A stretch of DNA of 64,000 bases from Symbiodinium natans (Eukaryota; Sar; Dinophyceae; Suessiales; Symbiodiniaceae), in assembly GCA_905221605.1 (NCBI GenBank), contig CAJNDS010000724.1:724001-788000 (forward strand). The letters run 5' to 3'. Below the pieces are notes generated by a model. That model worked only from the letters and a program-made list of their open reading frames with translations. It did no database searches and was not told where the DNA came from. Position 1 is the stretch's first letter, and every line of letters starts with the position of its first letter. This document shows positions 22,001-34,000 of this stretch, one piece after another. Both the position numbers and the translations under genes were made by a program.

Positions 22001-25000
22001 GTTTTTATGTGTATATGGTATCTATATTACTGTTGTGTTTGTTGATATATATATATATATGCTACCCCCCCTCCAAAACCCCACGTTAAAGAAAAAGATC
22101 GGCGATCATCGATGTTTCCTATGACAGGCTTCGACATGATGCATTTGAATAACTAAATTGTGTAAATCCTGAAAGGGGGGGCTTTAATTTATTTGAAGCG
22201 GGTGGGAGAATTGAATAGTTAAAATAATGAAAATAATTAACTAGATTAGTTAATTAAACTAATTAAGCTAATTAAATGAATGAGATTTTAAATACTCTAA
22301 ATCCTGAAAGGCCGGAGGGGGGGGGGGCAGCTCCTTCCTTCTGAGGGGGTTTCAATACTTTAAATCTTTAAATATGAAGCCCCTATTGAAACATGAAGGC
22401 CCCATCAGATTTAAATTATCTCTTCTTTTTTTACGTTCCCTTCGCGGGAGGGGGCCAGGCCCCGCCCCCCCATCAGGATTTATTAAACTATTTAAAATAT
22501 TAGAAATATTGAGTTTTTTAAATGATTTAATTAAACAATCTCCCCGAATTAAATAATTTGAGTATGAAGGTCTCTATTTATATATGAAGGCCCCTCCATA
22601 TTTACTTTATCTAATTCTCTTCCCCGAATTAAGTAATGTAAACATGAAGGCCCCTCCACATTCAAATTCTTGACTTTGGGGGAGGGGGGGGAGACTTAAA
22701 TAATTAAAAATCTAAATAGTTTGAATACATCAAATCCTAAGAAATGGAGGGGGGGTAGCTCCCCCCCTTCTGGAGGGAATGAAACAGCTAATCTTTTATA
22801 TGAAGATCCCTATTTAAATATGAAGGCCCCTTCAGATTTAAATGATTGAATTCCCCCGGTGGGAGGGGGCCAGAAAACATTAATGTAAATAAGCTAGATA
22901 ATTTAAATCCTGCAAGGGGGGAGGGCGGGGGGGGGGGCTCTCTGCTTCTGAGGGGAGTCAGATAAGTTAAATAAGTAAAAATGAAGGCACCCTCAGATTT
23001 AAACTTCATTTAATTCCCCTGCTAGGCCCTCTTTCAGGATTTAATTGTCTAAAATAGTTTCTTTATATAATTATGTAAATTATTCAATTCCTTCCCCGAA
23101 TGAAGAAATGAAATATGAAGCCCCCTTCACATGAAATTGCATACACTTGGTGAATATTTAAACACGAAGGCCCCTATTTAAATATGAAGACCCTTCCATA
23201 TATACATTATTTAGTTCAGGGGGGAGAATTTATATTTTAAATAATCCAAATCTTGAAGTGGGGGGGGGCAGCTCCTGCCTTCTGGGGGGAAACAAAAAAT
23301 CACACAATTTACATATGAGGCCCCTATTTAAATCTGAAGGCCCCCCCCCCCTCAGATTTAAATTTGTTCATTATTTAATTCTCCTCGCTGAGGAGGGGAC
23401 CGGGGCCCTTTTTCAGGATTTAAATTATGTAAATTATTAAACTATCTATATATATATATGTTTAAGTGGCATTTAAGTCCCTCCCGAATTCACTAATTTA
23501 AATATTAAGGCCTAATTAAATATGAAGGCTCCTCTATTTCTTAAAATATTTAGATTGCTTAATTCTCCTCGCCGAATTACATAGTCTAAGTACGAAGGCC
23601 CCTATTTAAATAGCAGATTTTTGAGGCCATCAGATGATTTGATCTGTGACATGGAGAGGCAAATCTGCGATTTCAAATCTGCGAATCTGCGTTTTCTCGG
23701 GAAAAACGCAGATTTCAAATCTGCGAATCTGCGTTTTTTCGGGAAAACGCAGATTCGCAGATTTGCAGATTGGTTGGGGGCTACAAATCTGCAAATCTGC
23801 GTTTTCTCGAGGAAACGCAGATTCGCAGATTTGCAGATTAACTGGTTGGGGCTACAAATCTGCGAATCTGCGTTTTCTCAAGGAAAACGCAGATTTCAAA
23901 TCTGCGAATCTGCATTTTCTCGAGGAAACGCAGATTCGCAGATTTGCAGATTGGTTTGGGGCAACAAATCTGCGAATCTGCGAATCTGCGTTTTCTTGAG
24001 GTTTCGCAGATTCGCAGATTTGCAGATTGGTTGGGACTACAGATCTGCGAATCTGCGTTTTCTCGAGAAAAACGCAGATTTCAAATCTGCGAATCTGCGT
24101 TTTCTCGAGAAAAACGCAGATTTCTAATCTGCGAATCTGCGTTTTCTCGAGAAAAACGCAGATTCGCGAAATTTTCAGATTGGTTGGGGGCTGCAAATCT
24201 GCGAATCTGCGTTTTCTCGAGAAAAACGCAGATTCGCAGATTTGCAGATTGGTTGGGGGCTACAAATCTGCAAATCTGCGTTTTCTCGAGGAAACGCAGA
24301 TTCGCAGATTTGCAGATTAATTGGTTGGGGCTACAAATCTGCGAATCTGCGAATCGGTGACCTGAGACGTGGGGTTTTTGGGGGGGGGGGGTACCATATA
24401 TATATATAGATGTGTGTGTGTGTGTGTCCATGCATTGTTTTTGCTGCGTTTAGCCAGCCAGGCCTGCCGTCAGCTCTTCCACTTGGCAGGCAGGGTTGGT
24501 GGGTTTAGGGATTAGGAATTAGGGTTTCGGGTTTACGGTTGAGGGTTTGGGGTTCAGGGTTAGGGTGGGGAGGGAGTGGCATTCGAGTAGCTTCAGGGTT
24601 TCAGGGAGAAGGGTTCAAGGGGGGTTTAGGCTTCACAGGCTCTTTCGGGTTGTAGGGTTTAGGGATGCCCAGCCTGACCCTAAACCCCAAACCCTAAACC
24701 CGAACCCCAGTCCCCGAACCCGAATCCCCTGACTGCGGGAGTTGTTGTTTGACATTGGGCTAATTTCGCCGGATCGTAGTGCGGGCACAAAAGACCTGCA
24801 GACTCTTCGGGTCAGGGTTTGGGGTTTAAGGTCCTCGCCGTGAACTCTAAACTCAGTTCCCTCAATTCCATGCTCAATTCGGGGTCTAGTGTCTGTCGGG
24901 TGTACAAGGTTTAGGGTTTAGGGTTTAGGGTTTAGGGTGCTCGGATGGCTTTAGGGTCTCTGTAGGAAATCTCGTTTGAGAGCTCACGGTTGCTGAGGGT

Positions 25001-28000
25001 TCCGGCTAGAAGCCTGGAACCCCGGGAGCCCTGGAACCCTAGAAGTTAGAACCCTAGAACAAGCCCAGGAACCCTAGAACCCTAGGGCTTAAGGCTTTAG
25101 GGGTTAGGGTTTAGAGTTTAGGGTTTAGGGTTTAGGACTCTAGGGTTCCCTAAAACCCTAGAACCTGGAACCCTAAACTCATGGCAAACGAAGTTGGTCA
25201 GTTTTCGGTCGGTTCGGAGCCATGCTACGTCGCTGAAGTGGAGGGTCTCCCTGCGGAAGATGTGACAAAAGAGGACCTCGACGTCCTGTTCTGTGAGTCT
25301 TCCGTGCAGCTACACGAGGATGCGGGATACCACGCAGGCGACTGCGTGCATTGGCAGAACTCCTACGCCGAACAAACCTTCCCCCTCAGACCAGCAAAGT
25401 GCACGGTGCTATGTGTGCAAGAAGACACAAGCTGGTTCCACCTGCTGGTGCCTAACAGGCCTAGAACCCTAAACCCTAAACCCTAGGGAGTCCGAGAACT
25501 TTAAGGGCAGTTACATGCGCCCGTAGCATAGTCCCTTACCTCCGTTTGGGTTTAGGGTTTAGGGTTTTAGCGTTTAGGGTTTAGGGTTTTGGTCTTGAAG
25601 GGTTAAGCGGGTTAATATGCGGTCCCCTTTTGAGGGCCCATACTAAGGGGCCACGTCACTATCCTTAGATCTGAAACCTAAACCCCAAACCCTAACCTCT
25701 AAGCCCCTAAGCCCCTAAACCCCTAAACCCCTAAACCCCTAAACCCCTAAACCCCTAAACCCCTAAACCCCTAAACCCCTAAACCCCTAAACCCCTAACC
25801 CCCTAACCCCCTAAACCCCTAAACCCCTAAACCCCTAAACCCCTAAACCCCTAAACCCCTAAACCCCTAAACCCCTAAACCCCTAAACCCCTAAACCCCT
25901 AAACCCCTAAACCCCTAAACCCCTAAACCCCTAAACCCCTAAACCCCTAAACACCTAAACCCCTAAACCCCTAAACCCCTAAACCCCTAAACCCCTAAAC
26001 CCCTAAACCCCTAAACCCCTAAACCCCTAAACCCCTAAACCCCTAAACCCCTAAACCCCTAAACCCTAACCCTAGAGAGGCTTGGCCTCTGTCCACAAGA
26101 CGGAGAAGTTCCTGGTGCTCTTGGCGCCCCGGCACCGGAGAAGACCGAAACCTTCTTTAGGGTTTCGGGCCATCTCATGGGGATTCGTAGACTGAGGATT
26201 GAGGGCTTTGCAAGTAGGGTTTCCAGGTTGAGGGTTTAGGGTTCAGGGTTTAGTGTTTGGGGTTCAGGGTTCAGGGTTCAGGGTTCAGGGTTTAGGGTTT
26301 AGGGTTTAGGGTTTAGGGTTTAGGGTTTAGGGTTTAGGGTTTAGGGTGTCCCGGTTTAGGGTTTAGGGTTTAGCATGGAAGGCTGTTTGGGACCACACCT
26401 TAGCAAACTGCCTGGCAACCCCAACAGCCCCTGCTGACCCTTCGGTGTGCGCTGAGTTGTGGATAATATGGGATCCCATGAGTTAGGGGGTTTAGGGTTC
26501 AGGGTTTCAGGGTGGAGAAGTCTGAGTTGTGGGATAGTATGGGATCCCATGAGTTTAAGGGGTCTAGGGTTCAGGGTTTCAGGGTGGAGAAGTCTGGCTT
26601 TGAGACTTTGCAGCTGGGTGGGAGTCTACATAGGTTGTGGGCTGCCGGGGGCTCGGGGTTTAAGGTTCAGGGCTTTTAGGGTTTAGGGTTTAGGGGGTTC
26701 CTGAAAAGACTGCAAACTTTCATGATCCTCTTCGGGCCATTAATACGGGAAAATATGAGTACATACATCGGTGCCTACCTAGAGATTCAGGGCTTAGGGT
26801 CTTAAGGTTGAGGAGCTGCGGTAAACCTCAAGGGGTGAAGCGTATAGGTTCTAGGTTGCACTCGTTGTCCGAGGGTAGTTTCATTGGCCATGAATATGCT
26901 CCCTTACCCTCTTTAACGGGTTCTGATGTGTGGGCTGCCCCCCTTCAAAGGGCCCGTACTCAAGCCCATGTAACTGGCCAAAGCGCTTTGGCTTTCACAG
27001 TTCAGAGGGCCTCTCTTAGGGTGTGATGGTTTCAACCCCCCCCCCCCCTTCCTCGACCCTTGATTTAGGGTTTAGGGTTTAGGGTTTAGGGTTTAGGGTT
27101 TAGGGTTTAGGGTTTAGGGTTTAGGGTCCTAGGCCCTAAACTCTAAAGCATCCTACCCTCCTAAACCCTATGTGCCCTTGGCTTGTATTGAGTATATAAG
27201 GGGTATACAAGGGGTCCCCTTTTAAGGACCCTAAACTCCAACGCCTCCTACCCTGCGAAAACCTAGGAAGATAGTCCACCCTAAACCCTAAACCCTAAAC
27301 CCTGAAACCCCCTAACCCCCGAACCCCCGAACCCCCTAACCCCCTAACCCCCTAACCCCCTAACCCCCTAATCCCCTAATCCCCTAACCCTACCCCCCCT
27401 AAAACCCTAAAACCCTAAAACCCTAAAACCCCAAAACCCTAAAACCCTAAAACCCTAAAACCCTAAAACTCTACTAAACCCTACTAAACCCTACTAAAAC
27501 CCTACTAAACCCTACTAAACCCTACTAAACCCTACTAAACCCTACTAAACCCTAAAACCCTAAACCCTAAACCCTACCAGGTGCGTGGCCACTCCAACGA
27601 CCACGTGGCCATGCAGGTGCTGGTTGAGGACATCTTGGCCCAGACAGGTCGCTTTGCCCTATGGGGGTCTGGTTGTTGTTTGGTTTAGGGTTTAGGGTTT
27701 AGGGTTTTGGGGTTTGGGGTTTGGGGTTTAGGGTTAAGGGTTAATTTACTGGCACTTAGTCGGGAAGCTGGGTTTTGGTGGGAATGAGGGAGTTCGGTAC
27801 CTTGTAAACAGCCAGGGATGATGTAGGGTTTAGGGCTTAGGGTTTAGGAGGCACCTGTCGTTGCCTCATGTCCTGCTAAGATCCGGTAGGTTCAGGGTTT
27901 GGGGGGTCTTTCTGGTTCAGGACTTGGGGATGTCTCTAGGGTTTAGGGTTTAGGGCTTAGGGTTTAGGGTTTAGGGTTTAGGACTTAGGGTTTAGTGGGG

Positions 28001-31000
28001 TTCAAGGTTTAGGGTTTAGGGTTTCGGGCTACTTGGAAGGTCATGGTTCTTTGAAAGTAGGGTTTTGCCTTTGCGGCTGCCTTTGCCCTGGCTGGTTTTC
28101 TTGTCTGATTGTCCTTGAAGGGTTTAGGGTTTAGGGTTTAAAGTTTAGGGATATAAAGGGGGGACGGAAGGTGCCTAAGTCCCATTAAGGGTACATGTTA
28201 TGGCAACATAATACTAAGAACTAGTAAGAGTTCAGGAAAGGTCTGAAACAAGCAAGCACTGAACAGAACTCAGCAAGTTCCTGACCATCCACAGCATACG
28301 CCTGCTGGCCCTCAGCTCTAAATCCGAATACCATTATCCCTTCCACGCTAAACCCGGAAGCCTAAACTAAACCCAGTAGCGCCTAAAGCTTCGAAACCCT
28401 CTAAACCCTAAACACCTCACTGCCCCTGCTGTCCACGAGCTTGACGTTTCGGCCTCCAAAGGGGGCTACATGGTGACTGCTGTGTTTGGGGTATTCCTTG
28501 TGAAAGTATGCCTTGGCCCTTTGGAATTCGGTTGTTTCCGCAGTACGAGAAAACGTTCCAGTGTACCCTAAACCCTAAACCCTAAACCCTGAACCACCCT
28601 TCAACCCATATCCCGTGACCCCAAAACCCGCATCGTTGATAAACTGAACCCTGAACCCTAACCTCCCTCAACCCCAGCCCCCCCCCCCCCCCCAACCCTA
28701 AACCCTAAACCCTAAAACCTAAACCCTAAACCCCTAAGGTTCCCATATATCGCAGAAGGCCCCCAAGCAATGGACCCTTCCTACTATTCGCAATCCCCCC
28801 CGCCCCACCTTGGGGACCAAATTAACCCTCGAAGGGTTCATGGTCTATGTTACCTTTCGGGGGACTATAGTAGCATGGGGTATATGACCCCCAAACCCCA
28901 AACCCTAAACTCTAAGCCCTAAACCCTGAACCCTTTTAGCATAGCAGGATAGGGAATATTTCCCCTGCATGTTGAGTAGTATCTTCGGTTTCACGTGTGT
29001 TAGGATGTTCGCCCATACAAACAGTTTGTTAAATCACGATTAAGGGACTGTATATAGTATCAGAGGGAACATCCCAACCCTAAACCCTAGACCCTAAACT
29101 CCGATTTTTTAGATTCATGCGTTCCCCAAGGCATGTCTCCTAAAAAGGCACGCCCTTGGCCCGCTCCACGCTGGACGCTTTGGCCTCCCAGTGCTCCACT
29201 GCCAGCCACCTGTCTGATGTAGGGTTTACGGGTTTAGGGTTTAGGGTTTCGGGTTTGGGGTTTAGGGTTTGAGGGTTTTAGGATTTGGGTTTTAGGGTTT
29301 GGGGTTTAGGGTTCAGGGCTTCAGGGGTTTAGGGGTTAGGGTTTAGGGTTTAGGGTTGGGGTTTAGGGTGTAGTTTGTAGGGTTTAGCGTTTTGGTTTAG
29401 GGTACAGGGTCCAGGGTTTGGGCTTAGGGTTTGGGGTTTGGGGTTTAGGGTTTAGGTTTCAGGGTTTGGGGTTTAGGGTTTAGGGCTGCAGAATCAGGAT
29501 ACCTAAGATCTTTAAACAGTTTCTGTGTGCTTTTCCCGGGGGCTTTAGGGTTTCTGGGGCCAAGCCTAGGGCTTAGGGAGGTTGCTTTGCTCAATGTGGC
29601 GGTTGATACGAAAATAGGGGGCCCCATAAGATAGACCCCCAAATAACCCTAAACCCTAAACCCCTGAAACCTTAAACCCTAAACCCTAAACCCTAAACCC
29701 CTGAAACCCTAACCCTAAACCCCAAACCCTATACCCTATAAACCCCTGAACCCTAAACCCTAAACCCTAAACCCCAAACCCTATACCCTATAAACCCCTG
29801 AACCCCTGAAGCCCTCGGCCCTGCAGTCGCTTTGCGTAGGGTCGCGGGGCTTGGTCCCGGGACTTGGGGATTGCAGGGTGGGGCCCCCTTACTATACTAA
29901 CTGTAGTTAAGGGACTTATAACCTAACTTAGGGTCCTTATAACCCAATTTAGGGCCCTTATGACACTACTTATAACTAGGGGGCCCCACCCGGTAGTTTT
30001 GGTTGGTTAGCAGGGAATGAGGGAATTAGGGTTTAGGGTTCAGTGTTTAGGGTATAGGGTGCCTTATTCCCCCATTCCCTACTAGCCAACAGTAAGGTTC
30101 AGGCTTGAGTCTAGAGACTTAGGGTTCGGGTTTAGGGTTTAGGGTGTAAGGCTTTCGGGATAAGGCGCAGTGTCATGGCACAGGAGAAGACGCTTGATGC
30201 TTAGATTCCTGTCGGGCCTAAGTCCCTAACCCTACACCCTAAACCCTAAACCCTAAACCCTGACCCCTGCACAAGTTTGTAACGGCCTCTCACAGTCAAG
30301 AATGGTAAGAACTCGAGGCAACCGCAAGGCGGCCAAGCTGCTTCAGGAGCCTGCTGCTTAGGGTTAGGGTTTAGGGTTTCGGGTTTAGGTTTAGGGGCTC
30401 CATGTTAAAACACTCCCTCTACCCGAATGTTAAAGGAGCAACTCCATAACACTATAACGTACGGCCATGGTGACTTAGGGTTTAGGGTTTAGAGTTTAGG
30501 GTTTAGGGTTTAGGGTTTAGGGTTGATTCGGCCTTGGGAAGAGGTTTAGGGTTTATCGGGCTTTGACCTTTTTGACGTTTCCTCTCTGACTTTCAGCACC
30601 CTTTTCTATCCTTGCTGTAAGACATTCAAGGGAGATCTCATATAAACAGAAACCGGTGCCCTGTGTCTCCGGGATATCGGGGCTCGTAGCAACCTTGTAT
30701 TTGCTGTCAGGGTTGTGGTATCACATGTTTTGGCACAAGCTTCAGCCCCGGCACAGCAGACATAGATGTTGGAAGCCGTTGCACCCGCCATGCCAGAGCC
30801 ACAAGCGAAAGTGGAAGGCGATAGCATCCCGATCAAGAGGGTCGCGGATTTCTTGCCGGAGAAATATTGTGGAGAAGACTGGAAACCCCAAAGCTCCAGA
30901 AAGTTTTTTGGCTTGCATTGTCTCCCACTGGACGGGACGGTTCATGCTGTTGGAGGACAACCTCATTAAGCAGGACAAGCACGTTACCAGCGGGGCTAAG

Positions 31001-34000
31001 GACAACTTGGTGAGCGAGTGCACCAACACAGGTTTGATCAGTGCATTGATGCTCACCATCGTTATGCCCATGAGCTTCGACAGTGTCGCAGATTGGCTGG
31101 AGGAAGACTACGTAGGTAGTGGCTTTGCCTTCTTAGATGGCTACATCGGACAACAGCTCAGTGCCAGTCAGCTTGAGAATGCTCTGCCAGCCCTAAACGA
31201 CATTTCAATGGTCTTCTATGTGCTTGGAGTCTTCGGGTTTCTTGCGTCCACCGTTCTCACCGTGGTCATGTTGTTGTGTGTGGGTGAAGTGTCCAGCGAC
31301 AAGGGCTGCCAGGAGTTCATGCGGAGGGTGGGACATGGGACGAGGGGCCCCTACTTGCTCTTCATGTCGGGCTGCTTCTTTGCCATCCCCGCATCAATCC
31401 GTTATGCAGCGGGTATTAAGACACTGGCAGGGCTCGTGCTCTTGTTCTTGGTGGGTTGCATCATGGTCTTCATCATCATCGCAGTTTCCTATTGGTACGT
31501 TCAGGCTTGTATCCGCACTCACAATCGGATCAACGAGTTCAGTGACCTACACCTCTCCCAGGAGGAGGCACAGGAAGATGTGGAGGCCTGGTTTCGCCAA
31601 ACGCCCAAAGGAGGCACGTTGGAAGATTGCCTGCAAGATTTGGCCGGGGTTCTGGAGAACAAAGACAGCAGTCAACTGATCATTGGCCTGGATGGTATCT
31701 CTACACAACGTGTTGCCATGCACTACCACAAGAAGAACGCAGAGACTATTGGCTTGTCCCTGTCCCAGTCTGAGCTGTATCAGCTGGCTCGCCAGTGATA
31801 GTGTGGACCAGCAAGCAGCTCCACAACCAACGGCTCGATGCCCAGGTTTTCTGAAGCTAAAACGGGCGTGGTTGCGCAACTGAGGCGTGAAATTCAGACC
31901 AATTCATGATGCACTTTGATGCACAGCCGAGGGCCACTCGGAAGTCCAGAAGTGTGCCTTTTCTCAGGCTGCTACGTTTGCCTTCGCGAATGTGAAGACC
32001 TGCTCCATGCCCATGGTGCCATGCCAGAAGGTATTGAGGTTCTGGGCTTGAGATATCCGATCTGCGAGTACAAAGCCCCCCTACACATCAAAGATGCCAG
32101 ACGCCAGCTTGCGATGAGTACCATGTGCAGTATGTGTATACACCATGGTTGTAGATTTTTAGATCCTCTCATCACACGCATAGTGCCCTTAGATACCCCC
32201 TGTGTGGAGGCCTTGCGTGTGGTACTTCTGCAAGAACTCGTTAGGAGCACCCCGATGCTGGCGGCGCCGGCCAAGATGTAAGCCGACAGGCGCCCAGCGC
32301 ACATCACAACATAATCACGGTTTAGGGCTGTGTAGGTTTAGGGTTTGGGGTTGGGGGTTTGAGGGCTGATTAGGGTCTAGGGGTGAGTTTTTCCGGGCTG
32401 GGGTTTAGTGTTTAAGGTTTAGGGTTCAGGGTTCGTCATACCCCTTCAACCAGGTTCCAGGCAATTCTGTTCTTATCGTCTTTGTTTTCCCATCTCCTCA
32501 GGACTGAGGCGTTGTTCGTATGCTGAGACCGATCCTAATAAACCCTAAACCCTGAATCCTAAACCCTAAACCCTAAACCCTAAACCCTAAAGGCTTACGG
32601 GAAGTCACGCAAGCCCCAAAGGCCCCAGACCCTGAAGCACTTGGGTCCTTTGGGGGGGTAGCCTTGGCAAGATTGGAGTAGCAAGGGCGGGGCTGCAGGG
32701 TTTAGGGTTTAGGGTTTAGGGTTTAGGGTTTAGGGTTTAGGGTTTAGGGTTTAGGGTTTAAGGTTTAGGGGTTGATCCCTAGTGGGGATTACTTTTTTTC
32801 GTGTTTGGTTACAGTAGGCTCGCTGCCAGTACTCCCTAAACTAAGGCCCCCAGGTCCCAAGGTCCCAAATGCCAAACCCTAATCTCCGGCAGCTTTAAGA
32901 CATTGCAGGGTTTATTAGGGTTTAGGGTTTAGGGTTTTGGGTTTAGCAGCCATGTGGTGCGTACAGCTCTTTGTTGGGTTTGTCGTGTTTATGGGGCTGT
33001 TGGGGCTTATAGTGTTTGTAGGGTGTGTAGGGGTTATCGTGTTGTTTGAGTGTATGTTTACAGGGTGTTCATGGGTGTTGTCTGTATGGTGTTGAAAGGG
33101 CTTACAGGATTTGTGGCGTTATAGTGTTTTTGGTGATCATAGGGTTGCAGGGCCTATAGGTTCGTAGGGTTGACAGGACTTACATGGCGTATTCAGGGCA
33201 AATAGGGTTTGCAGGATATGGCTTGAGGAGTCTTTAGGGCTTCACCGAGGCCTAACCCAAAGTCCCCAGGGCACTACAGGACCGGGTTGTCTACGTTTTT
33301 GAGTTCCATGATGGGCGGTGGTTCTGCAGGAAGTGCTGTATGCGAGGCCCCCTGAATCTCTGTCGGCGCTGGCAAACTGTTTGTAGGAGGTCGGTAGCTG
33401 CTTACGACTTTGCTGTGTTGATTGTGAAGGTAAAGGCCCTAAACCCTAAAACCTAAACCCTAAACCCTAAACCCTAAACCCTAAACCCTAAACCCTAAAC
33501 CCTAAACCCTAAACCCTAAACCCTACATGGGCCCTTAATACGGTCCCTTACCACCTTTCAAGGGTTCTGCTGTATGGGCCCTTGGGTTTATAGGGTATGT
33601 CAGGGGTATATACGGGGCCCTTCTTTAAGGGCCCATACGAAGAATCCATGCAACTACCCGCAGAAACTCGCGCAGGCACGGATGATCAGCAACTTCGGGA
33701 AAGACGGGAACCTGCACGCTGCGCTCGATATCTTTGAAAAGTTGAAGGACGCGCAGGGTCAGCAGCGTAAGCCGAAGCCCTTCAAAGTCAATACCCGCTG
33801 TTGATTCACCTGAACCCTTAAACCGTCGGTAATTACTACCCCCCCCCCAAGTATAAGTCTACTTCTAGCCCAGCTACTATGTAGGGATGATAAGTGCCCA
33901 TGACCCTCCAAGAAAGCCGTGGCAGGAGTGTGGCGCGGTGACCGTCGTGGTGCCTTGTTTTGCAGGTCGTCTTCGTGCTTGTTCGGTTAGAACTTCTTCG

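Larger units (their letters stand above)
19762..26075. other. Intron 6 (about 6.3 kb) with a gap and repeat fields
   Basis: This is the longest intron inferred, and it is interrupted by an assembly gap. It holds a TTTAGGG array, a TATAGGG-rich field, an AT-rich repeat field, the GCAGATT satellite, a coding-like segment at 25181 and an octamer array. One or more PPR exons may be hidden here or lost in the gap. Confidence 0.5.

Noticed and set aside
23659-24360. CRISPR-like array
   Set aside because: The repeats are contiguous, palindromic and without unique spacers of constant length, and the genome is eukaryotic in structure.
23621-24431. Long overlapping open frames (up to 168 codons) on both strands
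   Set aside because: They are produced by the GCAGATT/CTCGAG satellite, which lacks stops in several frames. The peptides are simple repeats of SANLRF/ICVFSRKTQI text.
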